A DNA stretch of 64,000 bases from the NCBI RefSeq assembly GCF_900156475.1, contig NZ_FTNR01000001.1, forward strand, positions 248,001-312,000, read 5' to 3'. The translations under genes and the position numbers were made by a program. The notes below the pieces were generated by a model, which saw nothing but the letters and a program-made list of their open reading frames with translations, did not search any database and was not told the DNA's origin. Position 1 is the stretch's first letter. Every line of letters begins with the position of its first letter. The stretch is from Natronorubrum thiooxidans (GTDB lineage Archaea > Halobacteriota > Halobacteria > Halobacteriales > Natrialbaceae). Of the stretch, positions 51,545 to 59,164 are shown piece after piece.

Positions 51545-51853
51545 TCAGATTCGGCTCTTTTCCTGGTTCTGGGCGCGCAGGTGGGCTGCAGTGACGATCA
51601 GCGTCTTGTCCTTGCCGCGGTCGTTGATCTGGACCTTGAAGGCGTCGCCCTGTTTCCCGACAACTTCGCCGGTTCGGCCGTCGAAACGTGGGTGGTAGCG
51701 TCCGTTTGGAACGCTTGGGTCGATCTTCAGGTGGACTTTCTCTCCGGCTTCGTACTCCTGAATCGCTCGCTGTGGCGGCGAGGAGCCACGGTCTCGAGGA
51801 GCGTTCGCGAGCTTTCGTCGGGATCCCTGACGAGGGCCATTAGAGTTCGGCAT
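51545..51853 (-). CDS. rpl21e: 50S ribosomal protein L21e
   Basis: A 102-residue L21e: a basic, glycine-rich N-terminus ([19 protein letters not shown]), the [14 protein letters not shown] strand, [16 protein letters not shown] and a C-terminal [10 protein letters not shown]. Length and order match the archaeal/eukaryotic ribosomal protein. It heads the translation cluster and has a good TATA box upstream (51881-51890). Confidence 0.96.
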   Translation of the reverse strand: MPNSNGPRQGSRRKLANAPRDRGSSPPQRAIQEYEAGEKVHLKIDPSVPNGRYHPRFDGRTGEVVGKQGDAFKVQINDRGKDKTLIVTAAHLRAQNQEKSRI

Positions 51854-51880
51854 AGTCGTACGCCCCTCTTACTTGGTGAT

Positions 51881-51890
51881 GGTTATAAAA
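51881..51890 (-). promoter_or_regulatory. TATA box of the L21e-rpoF operon
   Basis: TTTTATAACC on the minus strand, centred about 33 nt before the ATG at 51853, giving a very short leader. Confidence 0.65.
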
Positions 51891-52028
51891 TGCACGTCTT
51901 GCGCTCACCGCTTTACGATCCCCTCAGATTACCGGCTGTCTCGAGGACGAGGACGTCCGGTTGCGGTCGAAAACCCGGGCTTAATCCGGACGAATAGCCC
52001 TTTGAGCCCGGCGGTCCTCGCCTCAAGC

Positions 52029-52715
52029 ATGCACTCCGACCACGAGCGCGGCGCAGGCGTCCACACGCTCCCGATGACGATCGAGTACGGCCGCACGATG
52101 ACGATCACACCCACGGCCGTCGAGACCGACCACGGCCTCGTCCTGATCGACGTCGGGCCGGCGGGTGCCGTCGACGGCATCCGAACCCATCTCCGCTCGC
52201 TCGGGTACGACCTCGAGGACGTCTGGCTCGTCGTCCTGACCCACCACGACGGCGACCACGCGGGCGGCCTCAGTGACTTGCTCGAGGCCGTCGACGCAGT
52301 CGTCGCGACCCACCGTGAAGAAGCCCCGTTCGTGACGGGCGAGCGCGCCCCGATCAAAGGCGATGGTGACCGCTACCCGCCCGTCGAGGTCGATATTGAA
52401 CTGGCCGACGGCGTCCGTATCCCGACGCTCGCGGGACCGATGGAAATCGTCGCGACGCCCGGCCACGCGCCGGGCCACTGCTCGCTGTACTTCCCCGAGG
52501 GCAACCTGCTGCTCGCCGGCGATGCGCTCGTCGCAGACGGCAGCGAGCCACTTGCCGGCCCGAAACCCGAGTTCACGCCCGACATGGACTGCGCACTCGA
52601 GTCGGTTGCCCGCCTCGCGGCCCTCGAGATCGACCACGTCGTCTGCCATCACGGCGGCTACGTCGATCGCGGCAGCGAGACGATCCGAGAGATCGCCGAG
52701 CGACGAGCTGACTGA
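52029..52715 (+). CDS. MBL-fold metallo-hydrolase
   Basis: A 228-residue metallo-beta-lactamase-fold hydrolase. The metal motif reads THHDGDH (71-77), an H-x-D-x-D-H variant of HxHxDH, followed by ATPGHAPGHCSLY and AGDALVADG, which supply further ligands. Substrate unknown: thioesters, RNA and lactones are all hydrolysed by this fold. The ATG at 52029 begins the conserved part; the open frame upstream is basic and Cys/Ser-rich. It converges on the RNA ligase gene with a 125-nt gap. Confidence 0.87.
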   Translation: MHSDHERGAGVHTLPMTIEYGRTMTITPTAVETDHGLVLIDVGPAGAVDGIRTHLRSLGYDLEDVWLVVLTHHDGDHAGGLSDLLEAVDAVVATHREEAPFVTGERAPIKGDGDRYPPVEVDIELADGVRIPTLAGPMEIVATPGHAPGHCSLYFPEGNLLLAGDALVADGSEPLAGPKPEFTPDMDCALESVARLAALEIDHVVCHHGGYVDRGSETIREIAERRAD

Positions 52716-52840
52716 TAGGGATTCTCGTCGCCAGCCGGGTGTCGCTATCCAGCTGTGCAGGTTCCGTGGCTCGGTCTCCGTGTCGCACATCTCTGCATAG
52801 CGACGAGACTCCCGATGAGTATCGCGGTCGTCGCGCCGGC

Positions 52841-53971
52841 TCACTCTTTGACGATATGTCCGTCGAGATAGTTTCGCGTCTTGTCGATGGTCGATCGAGT
52901 CTGTTTGAGGAACGTACAGACGCGGTCGCCGTCCTCGCGGCGGTCGGCCTCGATGTCGATCGTGAGTCCCTGTCTCTCGAGGTGCTCGAACAAGACGTCG
53001 ACGGTCTCGGGGCTGGCGCGGACGGTGTGGCGCTCGCCGACCGGATCACCCGCGTCGACGGTTTCGATGGTCTCGTGCATCGACAGTAAGATCGCCTCGC
53101 CGAGTTCGTGGGCGCGCTCGCGAGCGACGGCGTCGGATTCGTCCCACTCGACGCTCTGGAAGCCTTCCCGGATGAGTCGCCGGAACATGAACGGCTGGCC
53201 GTAATCGAAGGGCAGCGAGAACGCGTAGGCCAGATCGCCCTGATTTGCGGCCGACGTCGTGTACTTTAGCTGTGCCGTGCCGTCGAGCGATTTCATGATG
53301 ACGCCCTCGCGGTCCTCAGCGTCCAGTTTCTCGATGAGACGACGGATTTCGGTCGCTGCCTCGTCGACCTCGAACCGGCCGAACAGCCGCGTCTGCGGGA
53401 TGTCGAACGTCTCGTAGCGCTCACGCCGGGTCTCGACGGGCAGTGGCTCGCCGGACTCGCGATCACGCCAGTCGAACGCCCGGAACGCGAGCGAGTCGAC
53501 CTCCGGGTAGTCGTGGGCCGTGTAGGGGTTTTCGGGGCCGATCATCTCGCCACAGACCATCGCCTTGGGGTACTGCTCGAACAGGTCCTCGAAGTCGACC
53601 AGTCGCTCGATGATGCGGGTCGTAAACGGACAGATCATCCCGCTTCGAGTAAACGCGAGGCGCTCGCCGTCGAGGCGGACGACGCGGACGTTGTACCCGT
53701 TCAGTTTCTCCTCGACGGCGATTCGATCGTCGGGCTGGTCGGCGAATCGCTCCGGGACGCCGTCCGACAGGACGAGCGTTCGTGGTACTTTCGGAAAGCC
53801 ACGAACGATCGTGTCGTCGATCAGGGTGGTTCCACGCTCGACGCCTCGACGGTAGTCCGGGACGTGCCGATAGGTCTGTCCGTCGTAGGTCCGTTCCTCG
53901 AGGTGAGCCTCGAGTTCTTCGAACGCGTCCCGGTTCATTCCGAGCAACCTGTGGTACTCGGTATCTCTCAT
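52841..53971 (-). CDS. ATP-dependent RNA ligase, Rnl3 (Pab1020/MthRnl) family
   Basis: A 376-residue nucleotidyltransferase. The lysine of motif I is at K89 (EEKLNG, adenylated lysine K89-LNG), followed by GYNVRVVR. FEQYPKAMVCGEMIGPENPY is motif III/IIIa, EGVIMKS motif IV and AQLKYTT motif V. The C-terminal all-helical and dimerisation regions of the archaeal family follow. Such enzymes circularise or join 5-phosphate RNAs in vitro; the cellular role is unresolved. The start at 53971 fits the family (MRDTEYHRLLGM). The partner protein is encoded 0.8 kb away on the other strand. Confidence 0.9.
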   Translation of the reverse strand: MRDTEYHRLLGMNRDAFEELEAHLEERTYDGQTYRHVPDYRRGVERGTTLIDDTIVRGFPKVPRTLVLSDGVPERFADQPDDRIAVEEKLNGYNVRVVRLDGERLAFTRSGMICPFTTRIIERLVDFEDLFEQYPKAMVCGEMIGPENPYTAHDYPEVDSLAFRAFDWRDRESGEPLPVETRRERYETFDIPQTRLFGRFEVDEAATEIRRLIEKLDAEDREGVIMKSLDGTAQLKYTTSAANQGDLAYAFSLPFDYGQPFMFRRLIREGFQSVEWDESDAVARERAHELGEAILLSMHETIETVDAGDPVGERHTVRASPETVDVLFEHLERQGLTIDIEADRREDGDRVCTFLKQTRSTIDKTRNYLDGHIVKE

Positions 53972-54132
53972 CGTCGACACTACACCGTGTGGCGGCAAGA
54001 AACACGGTCCAACCGTCACACAAACTGATCAAAACGGGGTCGACCGGTAATGGTCGACACGGCTCCGAGGGCGGCCGGACGAAACGGCTCGAAGCGGAAT
54101 TCTCATCGGTGTCCGGCCACAACCGGTTTCGT

Positions 54133-54579
54133 ATGCGACTCGAACTTCGCGTCTGTCAGCACTGTCTCGAGGGCGACGACGGCCACGGCGGCGAGCAGAA
54201 ATCACTCCTCCTGCAGGACATGGTTAACTGTGCCGAGAAGATCCAAGAGCACAAAGACGTCCTCGACCTCGAGGCCGTCCACATCCGCCGCGTTCGCGAC
54301 GACGAACAGGGGAAACCGGAGGCGCTGCCAGTCGTCGCGGCGACGATCCAGAACAATCAGATCGTCCTGAACGATACCCAACTCGTCGCGGAGGGCCAGG
54401 ACGGAAACATGCTGCTGTATGCGAACCCGGACGACATCCTGACCGTGCTTGCGGGCAACGTCGACGAGATCAGTAAAGCCGTCCACGAGGACGTCACCGT
54501 CGACCTCTCGCCGACTGGCGCAGAGATCGTCTCCGAGGCCGGTCTCGGTGCCGACCCCGAGCGCCAGCCGACCAACTGA
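54133..54579 (+). CDS. haloarchaeal CxxC protein between RNA ligase and partner
   Basis: A 148-residue protein of unknown function. It begins RLELRVCQHC (Cys8, Cys11) followed by a His/Gly-rich loop, then a helix (LLQDMVNCAEKIQEHKDVLDL), strands (PVVAATIQNNQIVLND) and a Val/Asp-rich end. The pair of cysteines and histidine at the start may bind a metal. It is divergent from the RNA ligase gene (161 nt) and in line with the PIN partner. The ATG at 54133 is preferred because the longer frame upstream is antisense to the ligase. Confidence 0.75.
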   Translation: MRLELRVCQHCLEGDDGHGGEQKSLLLQDMVNCAEKIQEHKDVLDLEAVHIRRVRDDEQGKPEALPVVAATIQNNQIVLNDTQLVAEGQDGNMLLYANPDDILTVLAGNVDEISKAVHEDVTVDLSPTGAEIVSEAGLGADPERQPTN

Positions 54580-54580
54580 G

Positions 54581-54654
54581 ACGGGCTGCTGTGCCGATTG
54601 ACCGACGATCACGGCAGTGTCAGTGATCGACAAGAGTTGACGACAGCAGTCCGT
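54581..54654. repeat. palindromic element B before the RNA-ligase-partner gene
   Basis: The arms ACGGGCTGCTGT (54581-54592) and ACAGCAGTCCGT (54643-54654) are complementary at 11 of 12 positions (the exception is a G-T pair). The left arm starts one base after a stop codon. GCCGATT, GTGATC and TGACGACAGCAGT recur in the same order in the element at 17135-17216. Confidence 0.65.
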
Positions 54655-54710
54655 ATGAAACAGCCACCGTTCGAGCGACCCCCGTCGCCGGGCTGTTGTC
54701 AGCACACTCC

Positions 54711-54720
54711 ACTTATTTGT
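54711..54720 (+). promoter_or_regulatory. TATA box of the RNA-ligase-partner gene
   Basis: ACTTATTTGT, centred 28 nt before the ATG at 54744. Confidence 0.6.
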
Positions 54721-54743
54721 CCGCTCGAGTCGAACACACTGGT

Positions 54744-55418
54744 ATGTCCACCGAGGCGTTCAAACAGCGGTTCGTCCTCGACACGTCGCTCTTTCTCACC
54801 GAGGACATTCGCCAGCCCGACGAGTCGCTGCAGGAGGCCGTCTGTCGCGTGCTCGAGTTGATCGCCAACGCGCGGCTCAACCTCGGCATCTCCTGTTACG
54901 TCCCGCCGACGATCCACGACGAACTCACGACGATGCTCGAGACCCGGGACGTCGACGACGAGGTCTACTCGAAGCTGAACACGTGGGTGATCCGCAAACA
55001 CCCCGATCGGTACGCGGTGTCGATCCCCGCAAACGTCGTCTACAGCTTCGTCGATGAGATGAGCGACCGCGTCGACCGGGGCCTGCGCGTCTCCGAACAG
55101 GCCGTTCGTGAGGCCGAACGGACCGACGGTGAACTGCTCGAGGAACACGACCACATGACCGACGTCGATGCCGTCATCTCGAACCTGCGCGATAAGTACC
55201 GCTCGGCGATGCGAACCGGCGTGCTCGACTCCCGCGAGGACTTCGACCTTCTGATCCTCGCACGCGAACTCGAGGCTGGCGTCGTCACCGAAGACAAAGG
55301 CATCATCGGCTGGACCGAGGACTTCGGGCTGCGATACATTCGCGGCCGGGAGTTTCCCGATTTACTCGAGCAGTATCTCACCGCGGTCGATCCGGACTCG
55401 AGGCGCTCGGTGGAGTGA
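54744..55418 (+). CDS. RNA ligase partner protein (PIN domain)
   Basis: A 224-residue PIN-fold protein of the family named for its co-occurrence with archaeal Rnl3 ligases (RNA ligase partner, MJ0950 type). The acidic metal-site residues are seen in FVLDTSLFL (Asp13), [10 protein letters not shown] and [23 protein letters not shown] domains are usually Mg2+-dependent ribonucleases, so a nuclease-ligase pair is implied. The insert of charged helices (about 105-150) is family-typical by appearance. Function has not been shown, to my knowledge. Confidence 0.88.
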   Translation: MSTEAFKQRFVLDTSLFLTEDIRQPDESLQEAVCRVLELIANARLNLGISCYVPPTIHDELTTMLETRDVDDEVYSKLNTWVIRKHPDRYAVSIPANVVYSFVDEMSDRVDRGLRVSEQAVREAERTDGELLEEHDHMTDVDAVISNLRDKYRSAMRTGVLDSREDFDLLILARELEAGVVTEDKGIIGWTEDFGLRYIRGREFPDLLEQYLTAVDPDSRRSVE

Positions 55419-55442
55419 TCGGCGGGCTGTGCTGACGGCGTC

Positions 55443-56744
55443 TCACAGCGTTTTCGGCGACGCCGCGTGCCCGTTCCGGTCGCGGACGACCAGCCAGCAC
55501 GCACACAGGAAGCCAATGGCGACGGTTCCCGCGAGAATGCCGAAGGCGATCCGATACCCGAACTGGGTGTAAGCGACGGTGCCGCCGACGGTTTCGCCCG
55601 TCTGATACGCGTCGAGTGCCAGCCCCATTGCTGTCGGCAGGATCGTGCCGCCGATGAACCCCGCCGTGTTCACGGTCGCCATCGCGACGCCGCTGGCACC
55701 GGCCGGATACCGTTCTTTGACGAGCGACAGCGACAGCATCGCAGCGCCGAAGAGAAAGCCACAGGCCAGATAGGAGACGGCGATGACGGAAAGCGGCGGC
55801 CGGCCGAAGACGGGAACGGTGCCGAGTGCGACCGCGAACAGCCCGATTCCGGCCGTCATCGGCAGCAGGCGTCGCTCGAGCCGATCCGAGAGCCACCCGA
55901 TGGTCGGCGGCCCGAGCAGGATCCCGACCGACGCGAGGAGGGTGAAATACGAGGCCGTCGTCACGTCCAGCCCGTAGACCACGACGATATACGGCACCCC
56001 CCACATTCCCACGAGCGTCAACGTTGCGCCGTTGCCCGCGAAGAAGACGACCGACAGCAGCCATTGATCGACGTCCCGTGCGAGCGCCCGCAGGTGACCG
56101 CCCAGCTCCGCGAGCGTGACCGAGGGCTGTTCCGGGACGCCCGTGATCGGCTCGAGGCCGGCGGCGGCCGGGGACTGGCGTGCGAGGACGAAGACGCCAC
56201 CGGCGGCGACGATCCCGACGAGTCCCAGCGAGAAGATCGTCGGCCGCCAGCCGACCCGGTCGACGGTGATCGCAAGCGGTGTCGTTGCGAGAATCGCGCC
56301 GAGTCCGGCGATGCTCCCGGTCAGGCCGGTCATCGTCGCGAACTCGCCCGCGCGATACCAGTTCGCACAAAAGCGAAGGATCGAGACAAAGATGACGCCG
56401 CTGCCAAGACCAATAAGCGCCCGCGAGGCGAACGCCGCGAGATAGCTGTCGCTCATCGCAAAGCCGACCGCACCGAGACTCAACGCGATGCCGCCGATCG
56501 AGCCGACATAGCGTGGCCCGACCCGGTCTGCCAGCACGCCCGTCGGGATCTGGATGGCGGCGTAGATAAGAAAGAACGAGGCGTGAAGTGTGCCGAGCTG
56601 TGCTGCCGTCGTCCCGAAATCGGTGGTTAGCCGTTCCGATAGAACGGCCGTCGAGAGGCGGTGCAGATTGACGAGCAGGAAAACGGTCGCCAACGCAGCC
56701 CACGCCAGCCATCGTCGTTTGGTGGGGTCCGACAGCACGTTCAC
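55443..56744 (-). CDS. MFS transporter
   Basis: A 433-residue major facilitator with 12 helices. Motif A after helix 2 is degenerate but recognisable (GVLADRVGPRYVG), and the second half has the matching GWLSDRLERRLLP loop. The N- and C-halves are symmetric, as in anion or sugar-phosphate porters; no substrate can be assigned. No ATG fits; a GTG at 56744 (another two codons on) gives a short cytoplasmic start before SDPTKRRWLAWAAL. A TTG further upstream (56792) is less likely. Confidence 0.83.
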   Translation of the reverse strand: MNVLSDPTKRRWLAWAALATVFLLVNLHRLSTAVLSERLTTDFGTTAAQLGTLHASFFLIYAAIQIPTGVLADRVGPRYVGSIGGIALSLGAVGFAMSDSYLAAFASRALIGLGSGVIFVSILRFCANWYRAGEFATMTGLTGSIAGLGAILATTPLAITVDRVGWRPTIFSLGLVGIVAAGGVFVLARQSPAAAGLEPITGVPEQPSVTLAELGGHLRALARDVDQWLLSVVFFAGNGATLTLVGMWGVPYIVVVYGLDVTTASYFTLLASVGILLGPPTIGWLSDRLERRLLPMTAGIGLFAVALGTVPVFGRPPLSVIAVSYLACGFLFGAAMLSLSLVKERYPAGASGVAMATVNTAGFIGGTILPTAMGLALDAYQTGETVGGTVAYTQFGYRIAFGILAGTVAIGFLCACWLVVRDRNGHAASPKTL

Positions 56745-56889
56745 GCTGGAGACGTTTCTCGAGGGGCGTGGTAAGCGTTGTGAGACTGGCAAGCCGCGGG
56801 CTGACGCCGATCACATGACTGCCCTCGATGCCGGCGGCTCACCAGCAACACAGTTCCGGGATGCAAAACGGCCGAAAATCAGTTCGACT

Positions 56890-57156
56890 TCAGATACGGC
56901 CGACGTTCTCGACGCCGACGCTTTCGACGCCTTCGACATCTGCGAAGTTCTCCTCGACGGTTTCCGTGCCACCCGCGCCGTCAGGGACGATCACGGTGGG
57001 GTAGAGGGCGATGAGGCCGAACGCGACGTCTTCGCGTTCGACGCCGTTGATCTTTGCGCCTTCAGGCAGTGCGCTCTCGAGGCGCTCTTGAAGCGCGTCC
57101 AGATCGATTTCGGGGCTGTCCGGCATGACCTTGATCTTGGCAGCGACTTTTCCCAT
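56890..57156 (-). CDS. ef1B: elongation factor 1-beta (aEF-1B)
   Basis: An 88-residue archaeal EF-1 beta, the nucleotide exchange factor for EF-1 alpha. The fold pattern [16 protein letters not shown], then [22 protein letters not shown] and the C-terminal [12 protein letters not shown] is typical, and the length is that of the archaeal protein. It is encoded 12 nt after the small zinc-finger gene, an arrangement common in haloarchaea. Confidence 0.95.
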   Translation of the reverse strand: MGKVAAKIKVMPDSPEIDLDALQERLESALPEGAKINGVEREDVAFGLIALYPTVIVPDGAGGTETVEENFADVEGVESVGVENVGRI

Positions 57157-57168
57157 GTTCAGAACACC

Positions 57169-57348
57169 TTATGGTCCGGTGAAACCGCAGTCGTCACACT
57201 CATAGAGGTTGCTCTGCTTGCGACATTTGGCACAGCGGTAAATCTGTGCGCCACAGTCTGGACATTTGAACGCAGCAGCGTTCGTGCCAGCGATGTTGAT
57301 CCCACAGGAAACGCAGGATCGCGTCTTTCGATCGTCCGTCGTACTCAT
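57169..57348 (-). CDS. HVO_2753-like small zinc-finger protein
   Basis: A 59-residue protein with four CxxC knuckles: CVSCG, CPDCG, CAKC and CDDCG, enough for two zinc ions. This is the pattern of Haloferax HVO_2753, a structurally studied two-zinc mini-protein linked to biofilm and motility phenotypes. Transcribed ahead of ef1B in one unit. A TATA box (57371-57377) 26-28 nt before the ATG makes it leaderless and fixes the start. Confidence 0.92.
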   Translation of the reverse strand: MSTTDDRKTRSCVSCGINIAGTNAAAFKCPDCGAQIYRCAKCRKQSNLYECDDCGFTGP

Positions 57349-57370
57349 ACCCGTCCTTTCCCGCCCGCCG

Positions 57371-57377
57371 TTTTTAA
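57371..57377 (-). promoter_or_regulatory. TATA box of the zinc-finger/ef1B operon
   Basis: TTAAAAA on the minus strand, centred about 26 nt before the ATG at 57348. Confidence 0.65.
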
Positions 57378-57428
57378 CCGTTGTCTTTTGTGGGACTCGC
57401 CGAGCGTTTTCAGTTCGAGAGAACGCGC

Positions 57429-57497
57429 GTGTATATACATGAGGGTCCACGCGAAAGGTGTGGGTGAGGTCCGGTGGCATAACGCCAACCGGGCCTT
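57429..57497 (+). ncRNA. possible structured leader or small RNA upstream of nreA
   Basis: A TATA-like GTGTATATACATG (57429-57441) is followed at the right distance by a stretch that folds well: AGGTCCGGT (57467-57475) pairs with ACCGGGCCT (57488-57496) allowing one G-U, and GGC (57476-57478) with GCC (57484-57486) closes a five-base loop. It may be an independent small RNA or the 5-prime UTR of nreA. No known RNA family was recognised. Confidence 0.35.
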
Positions 57498-57559
57498 GCC
57501 TCTGACATTCTGCCGGCCGACTGTAACATTCAAACGGAGTGAGATCCTACTGCGAGTGA

Positions 57560-58870
57560 ATGCGCCTCGACGATTACATCGAGGATCTCGAGCCGGACGA
57601 GGAAGCCGAGCGACGGCGACTCGCAAAGGAGAAATCCTACGCGATCACCGACCATCTCGAGACGTTCGAACAGCGGTTCGACGACGCCTTGAGTGGTGAT
57701 TCCCTCGTGGGCTCGACAGCGCCCTCGATCTTCGTCGGGCGGTCGAACTATCCCGATATTCCCGTCGGAGTGCTCTCGCCAGTTGGCGACGAGGACGCCG
57801 CCGAGGAGTACGTCACCGACGGTAACTGGTACCAGCAGGGCCACGAGATTACCGACGTCCTCCAGCGCCGGACAGGGCTGTTGAACTCGAGCAAGCGTGC
57901 AAACGTCGAGTCGCCGTCTATCGCGAGCCGACTGGCCCCGTCGGTCCACGACACCTGGGACGGCTTCGTCGGTATCCAGCGCGAGGTCGCCATCGCCGAT
58001 CGACCGGTCGATCTCGAGATCGGGTTGGACGGAAAACCTGATCTCGGCCTCGATGCTGGCACCGACGTCGCGACGCCTCGCGGCCCCCGTGCAAACGCCC
58101 GAAACGCCGAGCTTCGGGAGAATCCTTACGTCCCGAAACCGATCAAGAAGACCCTCAAGGACGACGACTGGCAGGCCCAGGGTGCGATGACCTACCTCTA
58201 CCGTCGCGGGTTCGACGTCTACGACATCAACTCGATCCTCTCGGCTGGCGCACTCGGCGAGACGAAACAGCGCCGACTCGTGCCGACGCGGTGGTCGATC
58301 ACGGCCGTCGACGACACGATCGGCCAGTTCCTGCGTGGTGGCATCCGAACCGCCCCGAGTATCGACGAGGTGCAGGTCTGGGCCAACGAATACATGGGCA
58401 ACCGCTACTGGGTCATTCTCGCGCCCGGCAACTGGGAGTTCGAACTCGTCGAAATGAAAGCCCCCGGCAGCATCTGGAATCCGAACCCCCACGACGACGT
58501 CTGGCTCCAGAGCGCGAGCGAAGGGTTCGAGGGGCGCTCGAGTTACGTCGAGGAGACTGCAGGGGCCTACTACGCGGCCCGACTGGGTGTGTTGGAGCAC
58601 CTCGAGTCGATCGACCGACAGGCCAAATGTCTCGTCTTGCGTGAGGTCTCGGACGACTACTGGGCCCCCGTCGGCGTCTGGCAGGTCCGTGAAAGCGTTC
58701 GCAACGCCTTCGAGGGCCAGTACGGCGAAGCCGAGACGTTCCACGACGCAGTCAGCGAGGTCGCAACACAGCTCCCGATCTCGTATGCGCGTCTCCAGCG
58801 AAAATCGGAGCTTGCAGCCGGCCTGCAGTCGAATCTCAGTGCCTTCTCGAGTTCCGGACCGGATCGATAG
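57560..58870 (+). CDS. nreA: DNA repair protein of the Nre family (NreA type)
   Basis: A 436-residue archaeal Nre protein, linked in Haloferax to survival of alkylation and crosslink damage. Family landmarks include ASRLAPSVHDTWDGFVGIQREVAIADRPVD-type strands and the NPHDDVWLQSASEGFEGRSSYVEETAGAYYAARLGVLE region (given here only in part). The last residues hold QSNLSAF (423-429), a Q-x-x-L-x-x-F PCNA-interacting box at the usual C-terminal position. I see no cysteine cluster at the N-terminus, unlike zinc-bearing Nre members. Divergent from the zinc-finger gene. Confidence 0.88.
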   Translation: MRLDDYIEDLEPDEEAERRRLAKEKSYAITDHLETFEQRFDDALSGDSLVGSTAPSIFVGRSNYPDIPVGVLSPVGDEDAAEEYVTDGNWYQQGHEITDVLQRRTGLLNSSKRANVESPSIASRLAPSVHDTWDGFVGIQREVAIADRPVDLEIGLDGKPDLGLDAGTDVATPRGPRANARNAELRENPYVPKPIKKTLKDDDWQAQGAMTYLYRRGFDVYDINSILSAGALGETKQRRLVPTRWSITAVDDTIGQFLRGGIRTAPSIDEVQVWANEYMGNRYWVILAPGNWEFELVEMKAPGSIWNPNPHDDVWLQSASEGFEGRSSYVEETAGAYYAARLGVLEHLESIDRQAKCLVLREVSDDYWAPVGVWQVRESVRNAFEGQYGEAETFHDAVSEVATQLPISYARLQRKSELAAGLQSNLSAFSSSGPDR

Positions 58871-58966
58871 CGGTTCGTCGCACTCGAGTCAGCCGACGAA
58901 GGGGTGCTGGCGGCTATCGTGCTCCGAAACCACGAGGCCTAAGCGATCCGACTGCGTGGTCGAGGT

Positions 58967-59149
58967 ATGGTCCTCGCACTCGTCAGCACCGAATTTCTCA
59001 CCGCGATGGCAATCGTCGTTGTGCTCATCGGCGTTCCGCTGTTCGTTATCGCCGTTATCGCCGTCGTCACGGGCTATCTGCAACACGACGCCGAGCAGTA
59101 TCTCGAGGACCTCGAGAGCGACGTGTCTCCACCGGACGACGACGGGTAG
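58967..59149 (+). CDS. small membrane protein
   Basis: A 60-residue protein with two hydrophobic stretches in one segment (about residues 10-37, LTAMAIVVVLIGVPLFVIAVIAVVTGYL) and an acidic tail (DAEQYLEDLESDVSPPDDD). Composition fits a haloarchaeal membrane peptide. No ribosome-binding site is evident, and the family is unknown. It lies between nreA and the converging AI-2E gene. Confidence 0.6.
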   Translation: MVLALVSTEFLTAMAIVVVLIGVPLFVIAVIAVVTGYLQHDAEQYLEDLESDVSPPDDDG

Positions 59150-59164
59150 TCCGTGCGTTCGTAG

